DNA of 64,000 nt from Actinoplanes teichomyceticus ATCC 31121 (GTDB lineage Bacteria; Actinomycetota; Actinomycetes; Mycobacteriales; Micromonosporaceae). Location: NCBI RefSeq assembly GCF_003711105.1, contig NZ_CP023865.1, forward strand, positions 4,923,001-4,987,000. The letters run 5' to 3'. This document shows positions 8,499 through 16,781 of this stretch, one piece after another. The first letter of the stretch is position 1. Every line of letters begins with the position of its first letter. The notes beneath the pieces are model-generated. The model searched no databases. It was given only the letters and a program-made list of their open reading frames with translations, and was not told the DNA's origin. Made by a program: the position numbers and the translations under genes.

Positions 8499-9455
8499 GT
8501 GCTGTGGATCGGGACCTCGGGCTGGCAGTACCGTGACTGGCGCCCCACGGGCGGCGACGACACCGGGTTCCTCTACCCGGCCGGGTTGCCGCAGCGGCTG
8601 TGGCTGGAGCACTACGCCGAGCGGTTCGCGACGGTCGAGGTGAACAACGCGTTCTACCGGCTCCCCGAGCGGGACACGTTCGCGGCCTGGCGGGAGCGGA
8701 CCCCGGACGGGTTCGTCGTGGCGGTGAAGATGAGCCGGTACCTGACGCACATCAAGCGGCTGCGGGAGCCCGCCGAGCCGGTGGCGCGTTTCCTGGACCG
8801 GGCGCAGGGACTCGGGGACAAGCTGGGGCCGGTGCTGCTGCAGCTGCCGCCGACCCTGCGGGCGGACCTTCCGGCGCTGGAGGAGACGCTGGCGCGGTTC
8901 CCGGCGTGGGTGCGGGTGGCGGTGGAGCCGCGGCATCCGACCTGGTTCACCGCCGAGTGCGAACAGCTGCTGCGGCGCCACGGCGCCGCGCTGTGCTGGG
9001 CGGATCGGAAGAGCCGCCCGATCACCCCCCTGTGGCGTACGGCGGATTTCGGCTACCTGCGCTTCCACGAGGGCACCGCCCGGCCGTGGCCGCGCTACGG
9101 GCGATCGGCGCTGCGATCCTGGCTGGACCGCATGTATCCGCCGGCCACCCACTCGCACGCGGAAGTGCCGACCGGCGCGGAAGGGCCGACCGGCGCGGAA
9201 GCCCCGCCCGGCGGGCACGGGACGGCCCCGGCGCCCGCGCTGACCGACGTGGTGGCCGCGCGGACGGACCGCCGTGGTGCGCACGACGCGAGGCCGGAGG
9301 GCGGCGGTGTCCGGGAGTGGTTCGTGTTCTTCAACAACGACCCCGGCGGCGCCGCGGTCATCGACGCCGGGGCGCTGGCCGGGATGGCCGCGCGGCGCGG
9401 GCTCCCGGTGACCCGCGCCCCGCGGGTGCCGCCACGCCCGGCCGTGTGTCGTTGA
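8499..9455 (+). CDS. DUF72 family protein (first paralogue)
   Basis: A 318-residue protein starting at GTG with GGGAGG upstream. It has the DUF72 hallmarks: I-G-T-S-G-W-Q-Y at the start, Y-A-E-R-F-A-T-V-E-V-N-N-A-F-Y-R-L, the V-A-V-K-M-S-R-Y-L-T-H segment, a G-P-V-L-L-Q-L-P-P strand, E-P-R-H-P-T-W, and a late Y-L-R-F-H. The fold is a TIM barrel of unknown activity. The distal part contains a low-complexity insert (residues about 220-265, with a P-T-G-A-E repeat) before the F-V-F-F-N-N-D motif that normally closes the barrel. A second DUF72 gene lies nearby on the opposite strand (9622-10515), pointing toward this one. Confidence 0.85.
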   Translation: MLWIGTSGWQYRDWRPTGGDDTGFLYPAGLPQRLWLEHYAERFATVEVNNAFYRLPERDTFAAWRERTPDGFVVAVKMSRYLTHIKRLREPAEPVARFLDRAQGLGDKLGPVLLQLPPTLRADLPALEETLARFPAWVRVAVEPRHPTWFTAECEQLLRRHGAALCWADRKSRPITPLWRTADFGYLRFHEGTARPWPRYGRSALRSWLDRMYPPATHSHAEVPTGAEGPTGAEAPPGGHGTAPAPALTDVVAARTDRRGAHDARPEGGGVREWFVFFNNDPGGAAVIDAGALAGMAARRGLPVTRAPRVPPRPAVCR

Positions 9456-9621
9456 CAGGAGCCGGACCACCGGGTCCCGGCGGGGCGGATCGCCCAGCCC
9501 CGCCCGGATCCACTGCCGTTCCCGGGAGGATCAGGGCGCGTGCGACTGTCAAGCAAGACACGCCGAGGAACGCGGAGGCATCGCACCGAAATCGCCGTGC
9601 AGCGTCATTACCGGGTGCCGG

Positions 9622-10515
9622 TCAGCCGGCCGGCGCCGGCACCGCGGCATCGCCCAGCAGGTCGATCAAGGTTGCCGCATTGCGCTGGGCGAAATCAGCG
9701 CAACAATTGTTCATCAACACATGTGTGTTCTTCGCCTCATCGGCGAGTGCGCGAAGTTTGGGCGCCCACTCCGCGAGTTCCGCACGGGAATACAGATAGC
9801 CGAACTTTTCATAGATGTCCTTGCTCGTCCACTTGTCACTGTGACCGTGGAAACGCACCACCGCCAAGTCCGCGGTCGCCGCCATCACCGGTGGGACCGA
9901 GGACTTGTGGCCCTGTGGCATGTCGACCGCGACGTACGGCAGTTCGTGCGCGCGCAGGAAATCCAGCGTCTCGTCCCGGTTGGCCCCCTCGAACCAGCTC
10001 GCGTTGCGGAATTCGAAGACCGGCCGCAGCGGCTTGCAGCGGTCCACGACCTCCAGCAGGAAGTCCCTGTTGGACCGGCGGATGCCGAACCACGGCGGGA
10101 ACTGGAACAGCAGCGCGCCGAGCTTGCCCGCCTCGGCCAGCGGGTCGAGCGCGGCCAGGAACCGGCTCCACACCTGCTCGTACGCCTTCGGGGGCAGGTC
10201 CTGCGGGTAGACGTTCTTCTTCGTCGTCTCCGGCCGCAGGTCCTTGTAGAGCGCCGACACCCTGGTGGGATGCCCGGTGAGGAGGCTGAACGCTTTGATG
10301 TTGAAGGTGAAGCCGGGAGGCGTCCGCTGCGCCCACAGCCTCGTCGTCTGCTCGCTGGGCGGGCCGTAGTAGGTCGCGTCGACCTCGACCACCGGAAAGT
10401 TCTTCGCGTAGTGCGCCAGCCGCTTCTCCGGCGTGTCCGCGCCCGCCGGGTACCACCCGGAGGCGAGCAGGGTCTTGTCGGTCCACGAGGCGGTGCCCAC
10501 CCGGATCGTTCCCAT
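9622..10515 (-). CDS. DUF72 family protein (second paralogue)
   Basis: A 297-residue protein of unknown activity with the DUF72 TIM-barrel motifs: V-G-T-A-S-W-T-D-K at the start, V-V-E-V-D-A-T-Y-Y, F-N-I-K-A-F-S-L-L-T-G-H-P, L-L-F-Q-F-P-P-W-F, F-E-F-R-N-A-S-W, V-R-F-H-G-H, and V-L-M-N-N-C-C-A-D near the end. The ATG is set by an excellent ribosome site (GGGGGAGGA). It has no low-complexity insert, unlike the paralogue at 8499. The two are diverged, so they are not a recent duplication. It lies just downstream of the dksA-like gene, with a hairpin between them. Confidence 0.87.
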   Translation of the reverse strand: MGTIRVGTASWTDKTLLASGWYPAGADTPEKRLAHYAKNFPVVEVDATYYGPPSEQTTRLWAQRTPPGFTFNIKAFSLLTGHPTRVSALYKDLRPETTKKNVYPQDLPPKAYEQVWSRFLAALDPLAEAGKLGALLFQFPPWFGIRRSNRDFLLEVVDRCKPLRPVFEFRNASWFEGANRDETLDFLRAHELPYVAVDMPQGHKSSVPPVMAATADLAVVRFHGHSDKWTSKDIYEKFGYLYSRAELAEWAPKLRALADEAKNTHVLMNNCCADFAQRNAATLIDLLGDAAVPAPAG

Positions 10516-10527
10516 CACGGTCCTCCC

Positions 10528-10557
10528 CCGGGGGCCTGCCGGACGGCCGGCCCCCGG
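10528..10557 (-). terminator. Hairpin between dksA-like and DUF72 genes
   Basis: A perfect 9-bp stem (ccgggggcc / ggcccccgg) with a 12-base loop lies 7 bases after the stop of the DksA/TraR gene. There is no U-run. It partly overlaps the ribosome site of the DUF72 gene, so it could be an attenuator or an RNA fold affecting translation instead of a full terminator. Confidence 0.45.
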
Positions 10558-10564
10558 CGACTGC

Positions 10565-10987
10565 TCAGCTCGCCCGACGCTCCCGGACCTGCTTGCAGTT
10601 GACGCATGTGGTGGCCGACGGGAACACCTCCAGGCGCTCCACCGGGATCGGGTTGGAGCAGCTCTCACAGTTGCCGTACGTCCCGTCCTCCAGGCGCTGC
10701 ATGGCGTGCTCCGCCTGCGTCCGCCGGTCGAGCAGGGTCCGCAGCAGCGACGTGGCGGCGTCCCGCTCCGCCGTCTTCGACCCGCTGTCGGCCTGGTCGT
10801 CGCCGGCCGCGTCACCGATCTCGACCAACCGCAGCCGCTGGTTCTGGGCGACGGCCTCTTCGTACTCCGCGTCGAGCTCCTCGAACCTGGTCCGCAGGAG
10901 CACCCGGATGTGCTCGACCTCCTCGGTCGAGCGCCCCTTCGTCGCGCTAGCGCCCTTACCCGCAACAACCGCTCCGTTGACGAGCAT
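10565..10987 (-). CDS. DksA/TraR-type C4 zinc-finger regulator
   Basis: A 140-residue protein with a long coiled coil (residues about 20-95) followed by a zinc finger: C-E-S-C, 17 residues, C-V-N-C. The coil tip carries an acidic G-D-D-Q-A-D cluster, where DksA proteins place the residues that enter the RNA polymerase secondary channel. The start was set at the ATG at 10987 because AGGGGGA precedes it; the frame stays open to 11158 but that part does not look coding. It probably binds RNA polymerase and tunes transcription, as DksA/TraR-like proteins do. The actinobacterial members are less studied, so the effect on (p)ppGpp signalling is open. Confidence 0.8.
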   Translation of the reverse strand: MLVNGAVVAGKGASATKGRSTEEVEHIRVLLRTRFEELDAEYEEAVAQNQRLRLVEIGDAAGDDQADSGSKTAERDAATSLLRTLLDRRTQAEHAMQRLEDGTYGNCESCSNPIPVERLEVFPSATTCVNCKQVRERRAS

Positions 10988-11162
10988 GCAGTCCCCCTGC
11001 CCTTCCCTCAGCCCCAGCCGGTGGGCATCGCCCGGGTCGTCAGCGTCCCGGTCCGGCTCGATGTGGTGGAGCCGCGTCATACCCACCGCCGGAGGTCCCA
11101 AACCGGGCCCCCGCGAAAAAGTAACCGGAGCATAACTGTCAGTGGTCGAATACACCACCGAC

Positions 11163-11185
11163 TCGGCACACAGGTCTTGTGCCGA
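11163..11185 (-). terminator. Hairpin after uridine-kinase-like gene
   Basis: A perfect 8-bp stem (tcggcaca / tgtgccga) with a 7-base loop, starting 15 bases after the stop of the minus-strand gene ending at 11201. There is no U-run. It is placed as a terminator of the two-gene unit 12388 to 11201. Confidence 0.5.
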
Positions 11186-11200
11186 CGGTCACCCTGAAGG

Positions 11201-11833
11201 TCAGTCCAACGCTGTGACCAGGGCAGGATGCCGTGGATCGTCCACTCGCACGACCACATCGGCGAAAGTTTCCGGGGCCACCTCGCCGGCGTACCGGGCG
11301 AAGGCGGGCAGCGTCCAGCGCGCCTCCGGGGCGGTCCGGCGGTCCAGCGCGGCGGCGGAGAGCGCAAGGTGGACGGTGAAGTCGAAGGGCAGCCCGGAGC
11401 CGAGCAGCAGCGGACCGCTGACCAGCACGATCGCGTTGCCCGGGAGGACCCGGTAGGGCTCCCGGGCAGCCCGGTCGACGGTCGCGTCCCAGAGCCGGGT
11501 GACGATGCGGCCGGAGCCGCCCGCGGCCGCCGGGTCGAGCACCTCGCGGATCAGCCCGGCCTCGTCGAACCAGCCGGTGTAGAACGAGTCGGGGTCGGAC
11601 CGTCCGAACTCCAGCCGGAGCGAGGCGGGGCGAAGGAAATCCCTGGTGTCGATGCGTACGGCCGGGCGGCCGCGGACCCGCAACGGATCGACCAGAGCGT
11701 CGGCGAGCCGGGCCGGGTCCGCCGCGTCCGCGCCATCGACGGCCACCCGGATCCTACTGTCGGATTCCCGACTCACCAGCCGCTCGACGAGGTCGTCGAC
11801 GAGGACGGCGAACGAGACGGGACGCACACGCAT
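11201..11833 (-). CDS. Uridine-kinase-like protein lacking the Walker A lysine
   Basis: A 210-residue protein that follows the layout of actinobacterial uridine-kinase-like proteins: an opening strand R-V-A-V-D-G, then D-F-L-R-P-A-S-L-R-L-E-F-G-R, F-Y-T-G-W-F-D, V-L-D-P, R-Y-L/I-type strand, V-L-V-S-G-P-L-L-L, and a late V-V-V-R-V-D-D-P. At the P-loop position (34-42) the sequence is G-A-D-A-A-D-P-A-R: both the Gly-Lys and the Ser/Thr are gone. ATP binding in the usual way is therefore doubtful, and the protein may be a non-catalytic relative. It starts 3 bases after the winged-helix gene, forming a two-gene operon. Confidence 0.7.
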   Translation of the reverse strand: MRVRPVSFAVLVDDLVERLVSRESDSRIRVAVDGADAADPARLADALVDPLRVRGRPAVRIDTRDFLRPASLRLEFGRSDPDSFYTGWFDEAGLIREVLDPAAAGGSGRIVTRLWDATVDRAAREPYRVLPGNAIVLVSGPLLLGSGLPFDFTVHLALSAAALDRRTAPEARWTLPAFARYAGEVAPETFADVVVRVDDPRHPALVTALD

Positions 11834-11836
11834 GGC

Positions 11837-12388
11837 TCAATCCTGCGGCATGACCGTGATCCGCGCGTCGTCGGCCAGCCGGTAGCCCACCCCGTAGACG
11901 GTGGTGACGGCGGGCACACTGGCGCCCAGCTTGAGCCGCAGCCGGCGCACGTGCACGTCCACCGTGCGCTCGCCGGCCCGCTCGTAACCCCACACCGCGG
12001 CGAGCAGCTGCGCCCGGCTGAACACCCGGCGGGGGCGCTCGGCGAGGTAGAGCAGAAGATCGAACTCGAGCCGGGTGAGCGGCACCGGCTCGCCCTCCAG
12101 CAACACCTGGCGCGAGCTGGTCAGCAGCCGAACCTCCGGCCCGGTGGGGACCGGCTCCGGCTCCGCCTCGACCGGCATCGCGGGCTCCACGGTCACCGTG
12201 CCGCGGCTGAGCTCGACCAGCTCACGCACCGCGGCCAGCAGTCGGTGCGCCTGTGGAGAGATCGCGTCGCAGGTGAGTGGAATGGCGAGCGTCACGGTCA
12301 GCGCCGGTTCGGTGCGCCGGTTGGCCGGGCCACGGCCCGGTCCGGCGGAACGACGATCGGCTCGCGGCGACAATGCGCTGACCGGCAT
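11837..12388 (-). CDS. Winged-helix regulator, OmpR/PhoB DNA-binding domain without receiver
   Basis: A 183-residue protein. Residues about 85-175 are an OmpR/PhoB winged helix: [12 protein letters not shown], then [14 protein letters not shown], the recognition-helix region [15 protein letters not shown], and the wing V-Y-G-V-G-Y-R-L. The first 85 residues show no phosphoacceptor receiver; they hold a short strand-rich segment and a Pro/Glu-rich linker. It cannot be a standard two-component response regulator, so its trigger is unknown. The ATG follows GGGGGATC. It is the first gene of a unit with the uridine-kinase-like gene; the low-GC gap to the divergent ankyrin gene probably holds both promoters. 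Confidence 0.8.
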   Translation of the reverse strand: MPVSALSPRADRRSAGPGRGPANRRTEPALTVTLAIPLTCDAISPQAHRLLAAVRELVELSRGTVTVEPAMPVEAEPEPVPTGPEVRLLTSSRQVLLEGEPVPLTRLEFDLLLYLAERPRRVFSRAQLLAAVWGYERAGERTVDVHVRRLRLKLGASVPAVTTVYGVGYRLADDARITVMPQD

Positions 12389-12622
12389 CAGATTGATCCC
12401 CCAAAATTTGCTGCGGCAAGCGAATACGACTGATCACTCTGCGTAAAGCGGGGACGATATTTCCCGCCCGCCGTCACGTGGGTCAAGTCGCCAACCACAC
12501 TGTGGGAAAGACGTTCCACATTCTTCCGCCTGGCGCAAATGCATTCCGCGAACGGTTTCTGTCAGCCGCATTAAGCATTGCCGAACGCGCGGGTCGGCCG
12601 GATCGGCGGTAGGCTCGGCCCG
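12389..12622. promoter_or_regulatory. Divergent promoter region
   Basis: This gap between two divergent genes is clearly lower in GC than its surroundings and has AT-rich patches (ccaaaatttgc, gatatttccc, cattaagcattg). An imperfect inverted repeat, gtgggaa ... ttccac, lies near 12503-12520. No consensus promoter can be fixed with certainty. Confidence 0.4.
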
Positions 12623-13039
12623 GTGACGGACCTGGATGCAGAAACGATCGAGTTCGCCCATCGGATGTTCGATCTGGCGCGCGCCGGCGACACCGCCGAG
12701 CTGGCCGCCAACATCGCCGCCGGCCTGCCGGCCAACCTGACCAACAGCAAGGGCGACACCCTGCTGATCCTGGCGGCCTACCACAACCACCCGGACACGG
12801 TGCGGGCGCTGCTGGCCGGCGGCGCCGACCCGGACCGGGTCAACGACCGGGGCCAGACCGCGCTGGCCGCGGCGGTGTTCCGGCAGAACCCGCAAACCGT
12901 GCGGATCCTGCTGGCGGCCGGCGCCGACCCGCAGGCGGGCGGGCCGTCGGCGATGGCGACGGCCGAGTTCTTCAAGCTGCCGGAGATGGCCGCGCTGCTA
13001 CGCGGGGACACCCCCACGGGACCGCCGACACAGGCGTAG
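12623..13039 (+). CDS. Ankyrin-repeat protein
   Basis: A 138-residue protein made of about three to four ankyrin repeats. The signatures are G-D-T-L-L-I-L-A-A-Y-H-N-H-P-D-T-V-R-A-L-L, G-A-D-P-D-R-V-N-D-R-G-Q-T-A-L-A-A-A-V and a matching third copy ending G-A-D-P-Q-A-G-G. The GTG at 12623 is preferred, since the upstream reading frame lies in the promoter gap. There is no signal peptide or other domain, so it is a cytoplasmic protein-binding module whose partner is unknown. Short ankyrin proteins of this kind are common in actinobacteria, in some cases near catalase genes, but none is present here. Confidence 0.85.
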   Translation: MTDLDAETIEFAHRMFDLARAGDTAELAANIAAGLPANLTNSKGDTLLILAAYHNHPDTVRALLAGGADPDRVNDRGQTALAAAVFRQNPQTVRILLAAGADPQAGGPSAMATAEFFKLPEMAALLRGDTPTGPPTQA

Positions 13040-13151
13040 GGGGCGCCGAGCAGGCCCGCGCCAGCGCGGCACATCCGCGGGGCCAGCACGTCCGCGCGGG
13101 GCCCAGCACACCCGCGCAGGGCGCAGAGGCCCCAGGGCGGGCCGCCGCAGC

Positions 13152-13310
13152 GCGCGGAGAGGGTGGGGAGACGCCACGGCGCGCGCAAGGGGTGGGGCAG
13201 ACGCCGCGGCCCGCGCAAGGGGTGAGACAGACGCCAGCAGCGCGCAACGGGTGAGACAGACGCCAGCAGCGCGCAACGGGTGAGACAGACGCCGCGGCCC
13301 GCGCAGGGGG
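13152..13310. repeat. Tandem array, about 30-bp unit, five to six copies
   Basis: Units begin at about 13152, 13183, 13213, 13242, 13271 and 13301 (spacing 29-31 bp). The core is gcgcaa(c/g)gggtgagacag followed by acgcc(agcag / gcggcc). The two central copies are nearly identical. It sits in the 435-base spacer (13040-13474) between the convergent ankyrin and secA2 genes; the rest of the spacer is G-rich low-complexity sequence with no gene or clear hairpin. Confidence 0.85.
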
Positions 13311-13474
13311 AGAGAGACCGCGGCGCACGCAAGGCGCGGGGCGCGACAGGGTGGGGGCCGGGAGGCGCGCCGCGGTCCCGCGCGGCAGTGACGCCGCGCG
13401 GGACCGGCACGGGGCTCGGCCGGAAGGCCTGCGGGCGGGACTCCGCAGGCGTACCCGGAAAGGGTGTGCGGTTT

Positions 13475-15766
13475 TCAGCCGCCGGAGGTGAGGCGGCGGC
13501 CGACGGCCGCGATCAACCGGTCCAGCTCGGAGCCGAACGGGTTGTCGTGCACCAGGTACGTCCAGGTCGCGCTCGGCCGGACGATCTCCGCCCGGTCCGG
13601 CTCCCACCCGTCGGTCAGGTCGACCTCCTCGAACGTCTCGATGGTGCGCTCCTCCACCCGGGTCAGCAGCTCCTGGAAGGCCGGCACCGCGGACCGGTGG
13701 AACTCGTCCAGCGGGTCGAGCTTGCCCAGCGCGCGCAGGTGCACGCCCTCGCGGACCTCGGACAGGTACGCCAGGTGCTCGGCCCACAGCCGGTCCAGGT
13801 GGTACAGCGCGATCGACCGGGCCGCGTCGGAGAGCACGTCCTCGTCGGTCTCCTTCGCCTTGTCCGGCGACTTCTCCAGCAGCATGATCGCGGCCACCTC
13901 GGAGGTCAGCAGCCGCTCCCGGCGCTCGGCCAGCAGCAGGCGCTGCTGCTCGGTCACCACGCTGTAGCGCCAGGTGTTGCGGTGGATCTCGTGGTTGACG
14001 CCCTCGGCGACCCGCTGGGCGTGCTCGACCGCGTAGTCCACCTGCGGGTCGTGCACCACGCCGTCCATGTCCATCCGCGGCGAGGCCGGCAGGATCTCGC
14101 CGGCGTGCCGGGTGACCAGCTCGTCCTCCAGGCTGACGAAGAACACCGAGGCGCCCGGGTCGCCCTGCCGGCCGGCCCGGCCACGCAGCTGGTCGTCGAC
14201 CCGGCGGCTGTCGTGCCGGCCGGCGCCGATCACGTACAGCCCGCCGAGCTCGACCACCTTGTCGCGGTCCTTCTCGTCGCTGCCGCCGAGCCGGATGTCG
14301 ACACCCCGGCCGGCCATCTGGGTGGAGACGGTGACCGCGCCGACCGCGCCGGCCTCCGCGATGATCGCCGCCTCCTCCGCGTCGTTCTTCGCGTTCAGCA
14401 CGTGGCACGGCACGCCGGCCGCCTCCAGCTGGGCGGCGAGCCGCTCGGACGCCTTCACGTCCAGGGTGCCGATCAGCACCGGACGACCCTTGTCGTGGGC
14501 GATCTTGATCTCCTCGACCAGCGCCTCGTCGCGGGTGTCGTGCGCCGAGTAGATCCGGTCCGGGTCGTCCTCGCGGATGTTCGGCGTGTTCGGCGGCACC
14601 ACCGCCACCTCGAGTTTGAAGTACTCCCGCAGCTGCTCGCCGACGTGCACCGCGGTCGCCGTCATCCCGCAGACGGTCTTGTAGAGCGCGATGTACGCCT
14701 GCACCGTGATGGTGTTCAGCACCTCGCCCTCGGCGGTCGCGGACAGCCCCTCCTTGGCCTCCACGGCCGCCTGCAGGCCGTCCGGCCAGCGGCGGCGCTG
14801 GGCCACCCGGCCGCGCATCTCGTCGATCAGCTCGACCCCGCCGTTACGGACGATGTAGTCGACGTCGCGGCGCAGCAGGGCGTGCGCGTGCAGCGCGACG
14901 TTCACCGCGGACAGGTGCGCCACCTGGTCGTCGGCGTACAGGTCGACGCCGCCGAGCTGTTCCTCGACGTTCTTCAGGCCGGCCTCGGTGAAGGCGACGC
15001 TGCGGCCGTCCTCGGCCACCTCGTAGTCCTTGCCCTTGCGCAGCTTCCGGACGATCTCGGCGGCCTCGTGCACCGGGTCGCTCTCGGTGGTGACCGAACC
15101 GGCCAGCACCATCGGCACGCGCGCCTCGTCGATCAGGATCGAGTCGGCCTCGTCGACGATCGCCGTGGCCAGTTCGCGCTGCACCCGGTCGGCGACGTCG
15201 GTGACCAGCTGGTCACGCAGGTAGTCGAAACCGGCCTCGGAGACCGACACGTACGTGACGTCGGCCGCGTACGCCTCCCGGCGCTCCGCCGGCGTCATCG
15301 ACTCGGTCACCCAGCCGACGGTCAGGCCGAGCAGCGTGTAGATCGGCTCCATCCAGGTCGCGTCACGCTTGGCCAGATAGTCGTTGACGGTCAGCACGTG
15401 CACCGGGCCGTTGCCCAGGCGGGTGTGGCCGTACGCCGCGATCGTCGCGGTCAGCGTCTTGCCCTCACCGGTGGCCATCTCGGCGACCCGGCCGGAGAGC
15501 AGCGCCATCGCGCCGAGCAGCTGGACGTCGTAGGGCCGCTGGCCGATCGCCCGGCGGGCGGCCTCCCGGCCCACCGCGCAGATCTCGGTGAAGTCGGACG
15601 CCTCCCGTGCGGCGTCGGTCAGAGCCGCGTCGTCCAGCTCCTTCAGCGCCTCCTCACGGGCCTCGATCGGCTCCAGGCGCCTCGACAGCGGGCCGAGGTC
15701 CACGGTAGTGCCGGGACGCTGCAGAAACTTGCGGAAACGGTTCTTCAACCGCTGCGACACACCCAT
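13475..15766 (-). CDS. secA2: SecA2, accessory preprotein translocase ATPase
   Basis: A 763-residue SecA motor ATPase. Visible motifs are Q-L-L-G-A-M-A-L-L, Walker A M-A-T-G-E-G-K-T near residue 95, the Walker B-type V-D-E-A-D-S-I-L-I-D-E-A-R segment, M-T-A-T in the second motor domain, and G-R-A-G-R-Q-G-D-P-G. The chain ends soon after the helical scaffold domain without the C-terminal Cys-rich zinc tail of SecA1, and its length fits the actinobacterial SecA2. The real start is the ATG before G-V-S-Q-R-L-K-N-R-F; the frame is open further upstream but that part overlaps the divergent STAS gene. SecA2 exports a small set of proteins together with SecYEG. No accessory SecY2 or glycosylation gene is nearby, as is usual in actinobacteria. 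Confidence 0.9.
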   Translation of the reverse strand: MGVSQRLKNRFRKFLQRPGTTVDLGPLSRRLEPIEAREEALKELDDAALTDAAREASDFTEICAVGREAARRAIGQRPYDVQLLGAMALLSGRVAEMATGEGKTLTATIAAYGHTRLGNGPVHVLTVNDYLAKRDATWMEPIYTLLGLTVGWVTESMTPAERREAYAADVTYVSVSEAGFDYLRDQLVTDVADRVQRELATAIVDEADSILIDEARVPMVLAGSVTTESDPVHEAAEIVRKLRKGKDYEVAEDGRSVAFTEAGLKNVEEQLGGVDLYADDQVAHLSAVNVALHAHALLRRDVDYIVRNGGVELIDEMRGRVAQRRRWPDGLQAAVEAKEGLSATAEGEVLNTITVQAYIALYKTVCGMTATAVHVGEQLREYFKLEVAVVPPNTPNIREDDPDRIYSAHDTRDEALVEEIKIAHDKGRPVLIGTLDVKASERLAAQLEAAGVPCHVLNAKNDAEEAAIIAEAGAVGAVTVSTQMAGRGVDIRLGGSDEKDRDKVVELGGLYVIGAGRHDSRRVDDQLRGRAGRQGDPGASVFFVSLEDELVTRHAGEILPASPRMDMDGVVHDPQVDYAVEHAQRVAEGVNHEIHRNTWRYSVVTEQQRLLLAERRERLLTSEVAAIMLLEKSPDKAKETDEDVLSDAARSIALYHLDRLWAEHLAYLSEVREGVHLRALGKLDPLDEFHRSAVPAFQELLTRVEERTIETFEEVDLTDGWEPDRAEIVRPSATWTYLVHDNPFGSELDRLIAAVGRRLTSGG

Positions 15767-15911
15767 GGCGCGCAACGGTACTGTATTTGGCTGTCCGCCA
15801 TCTGCCTGACTCCCACGCCGCGGCGCACGAGATTCCCCCCGGGCCGGGGTTTGTCCCCCCGCGACGCCGGGCACCCGCTCCGACGAGCCGCTGCACGCCG
15901 GAGGAGGTCCG

Positions 15912-16649
15912 ATGCCCAGCCAGCTCGTCTGCCGGCCGGAACGCGACCTCCCGACAGCCGTGCTCACCGTCAGCGGCACCGTGGACCGGCTCACCGGCGA
16001 CGCCCTCGGTGCCGCGGTCCGCCGCAGCCTCGCGGCGCAACCGGTGCGACTTCTGCTCGACGTGAGCCGGTTGGCGGTGGCCGACCCGGTCGGCCTCGGC
16101 ACGTTCGGATCGGTGGTCTCTCAGACCGCCGAGTTCCCGAACGTGCCGATCGTCGTCTGCGGGGCGGATCCGGACACCTCGGCGGCGCTCGCCGCGACCC
16201 CGGACTGCGCCGGCGTCGAGATGGCCGACGACTGCGCCTCGGCGCTGGCCGAAGCCGACCGGCAGCCCGAGCCGGACCGGGTCCGGGTCCGGCTGCGCCC
16301 GGTCCCGGAAGCCTGCCGTCACGTACGCCAGCTGGTCAGCCAGGCGTGCGACCGCTGGCACCGCTCCGAGTTCACCGCCACGGCCGCGCTGATCGCCACC
16401 GAGCTCGTCGCGAACGTGGTCCGGCACGCGCACACCACGATGGAGTTCACCCTCGCCGTACGCGACGGCCGGATCACCATGGCCGTCCGCGACGGCTGCC
16501 GCCACATGCCCCGCGCCCTCGCCCCCGGCCGGAGCGACACCGGTGGCCGCGGCCTGCGCCTGGTGCGCGATCTGTCGGCCGCCTGGGGCGTGCTGCCGGT
16601 CAGCGACGGCAAGGTGGTCTGGAGCCGGCTGCTCCCGGCGCCTGCCTGA
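15912..16649 (+). CDS. STAS + HATPase_c (RsbW-like) fusion protein
   Basis: A 245-residue fusion. Residues 1-105 are a STAS domain of the anti-anti-sigma type; residues 110-240 are a GHKL/RsbW-like ATPase with the N-box E-L-V-A-N-V-V-R-H-A, the G1 motif V-R-D-G-C-R-H-M-P-R, and G-G-R-G-L-R-L-V-R-D. In RsbV/SpoIIAA the phosphorylated serine lies in D-S-S-G-L; here residues 58-62 read D-P-V-G-L, so there is no serine to phosphorylate. The two partners of a classical partner switch are joined, but the switch itself seems disabled. The ATG has GGAGG 7 bases upstream. It is divergent from secA2 and has no sigma factor beside it. Confidence 0.85.
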   Translation: MPSQLVCRPERDLPTAVLTVSGTVDRLTGDALGAAVRRSLAAQPVRLLLDVSRLAVADPVGLGTFGSVVSQTAEFPNVPIVVCGADPDTSAALAATPDCAGVEMADDCASALAEADRQPEPDRVRVRLRPVPEACRHVRQLVSQACDRWHRSEFTATAALIATELVANVVRHAHTTMEFTLAVRDGRITMAVRDGCRHMPRALAPGRSDTGGRGLRLVRDLSAAWGVLPVSDGKVVWSRLLPAPA

Positions 16650-16781
16650 GCCTCCCGGTACGACGACCCGCAGTGACAGAGCGGACGGCCGGATCGGATC
16701 ATCAGCCGGGAGCCGGGACCTGGGAGCGGCCACCAGGACCGGCACGCCGGTGCCTTGCCGCGGCCCGGCGCGGCCGGCCGG

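Noticed and set aside
12434..12895. A 153-codon minus-strand frame over the ankyrin gene
   Set aside because: It is the complement of the ankyrin repeats and of the divergent promoter gap.
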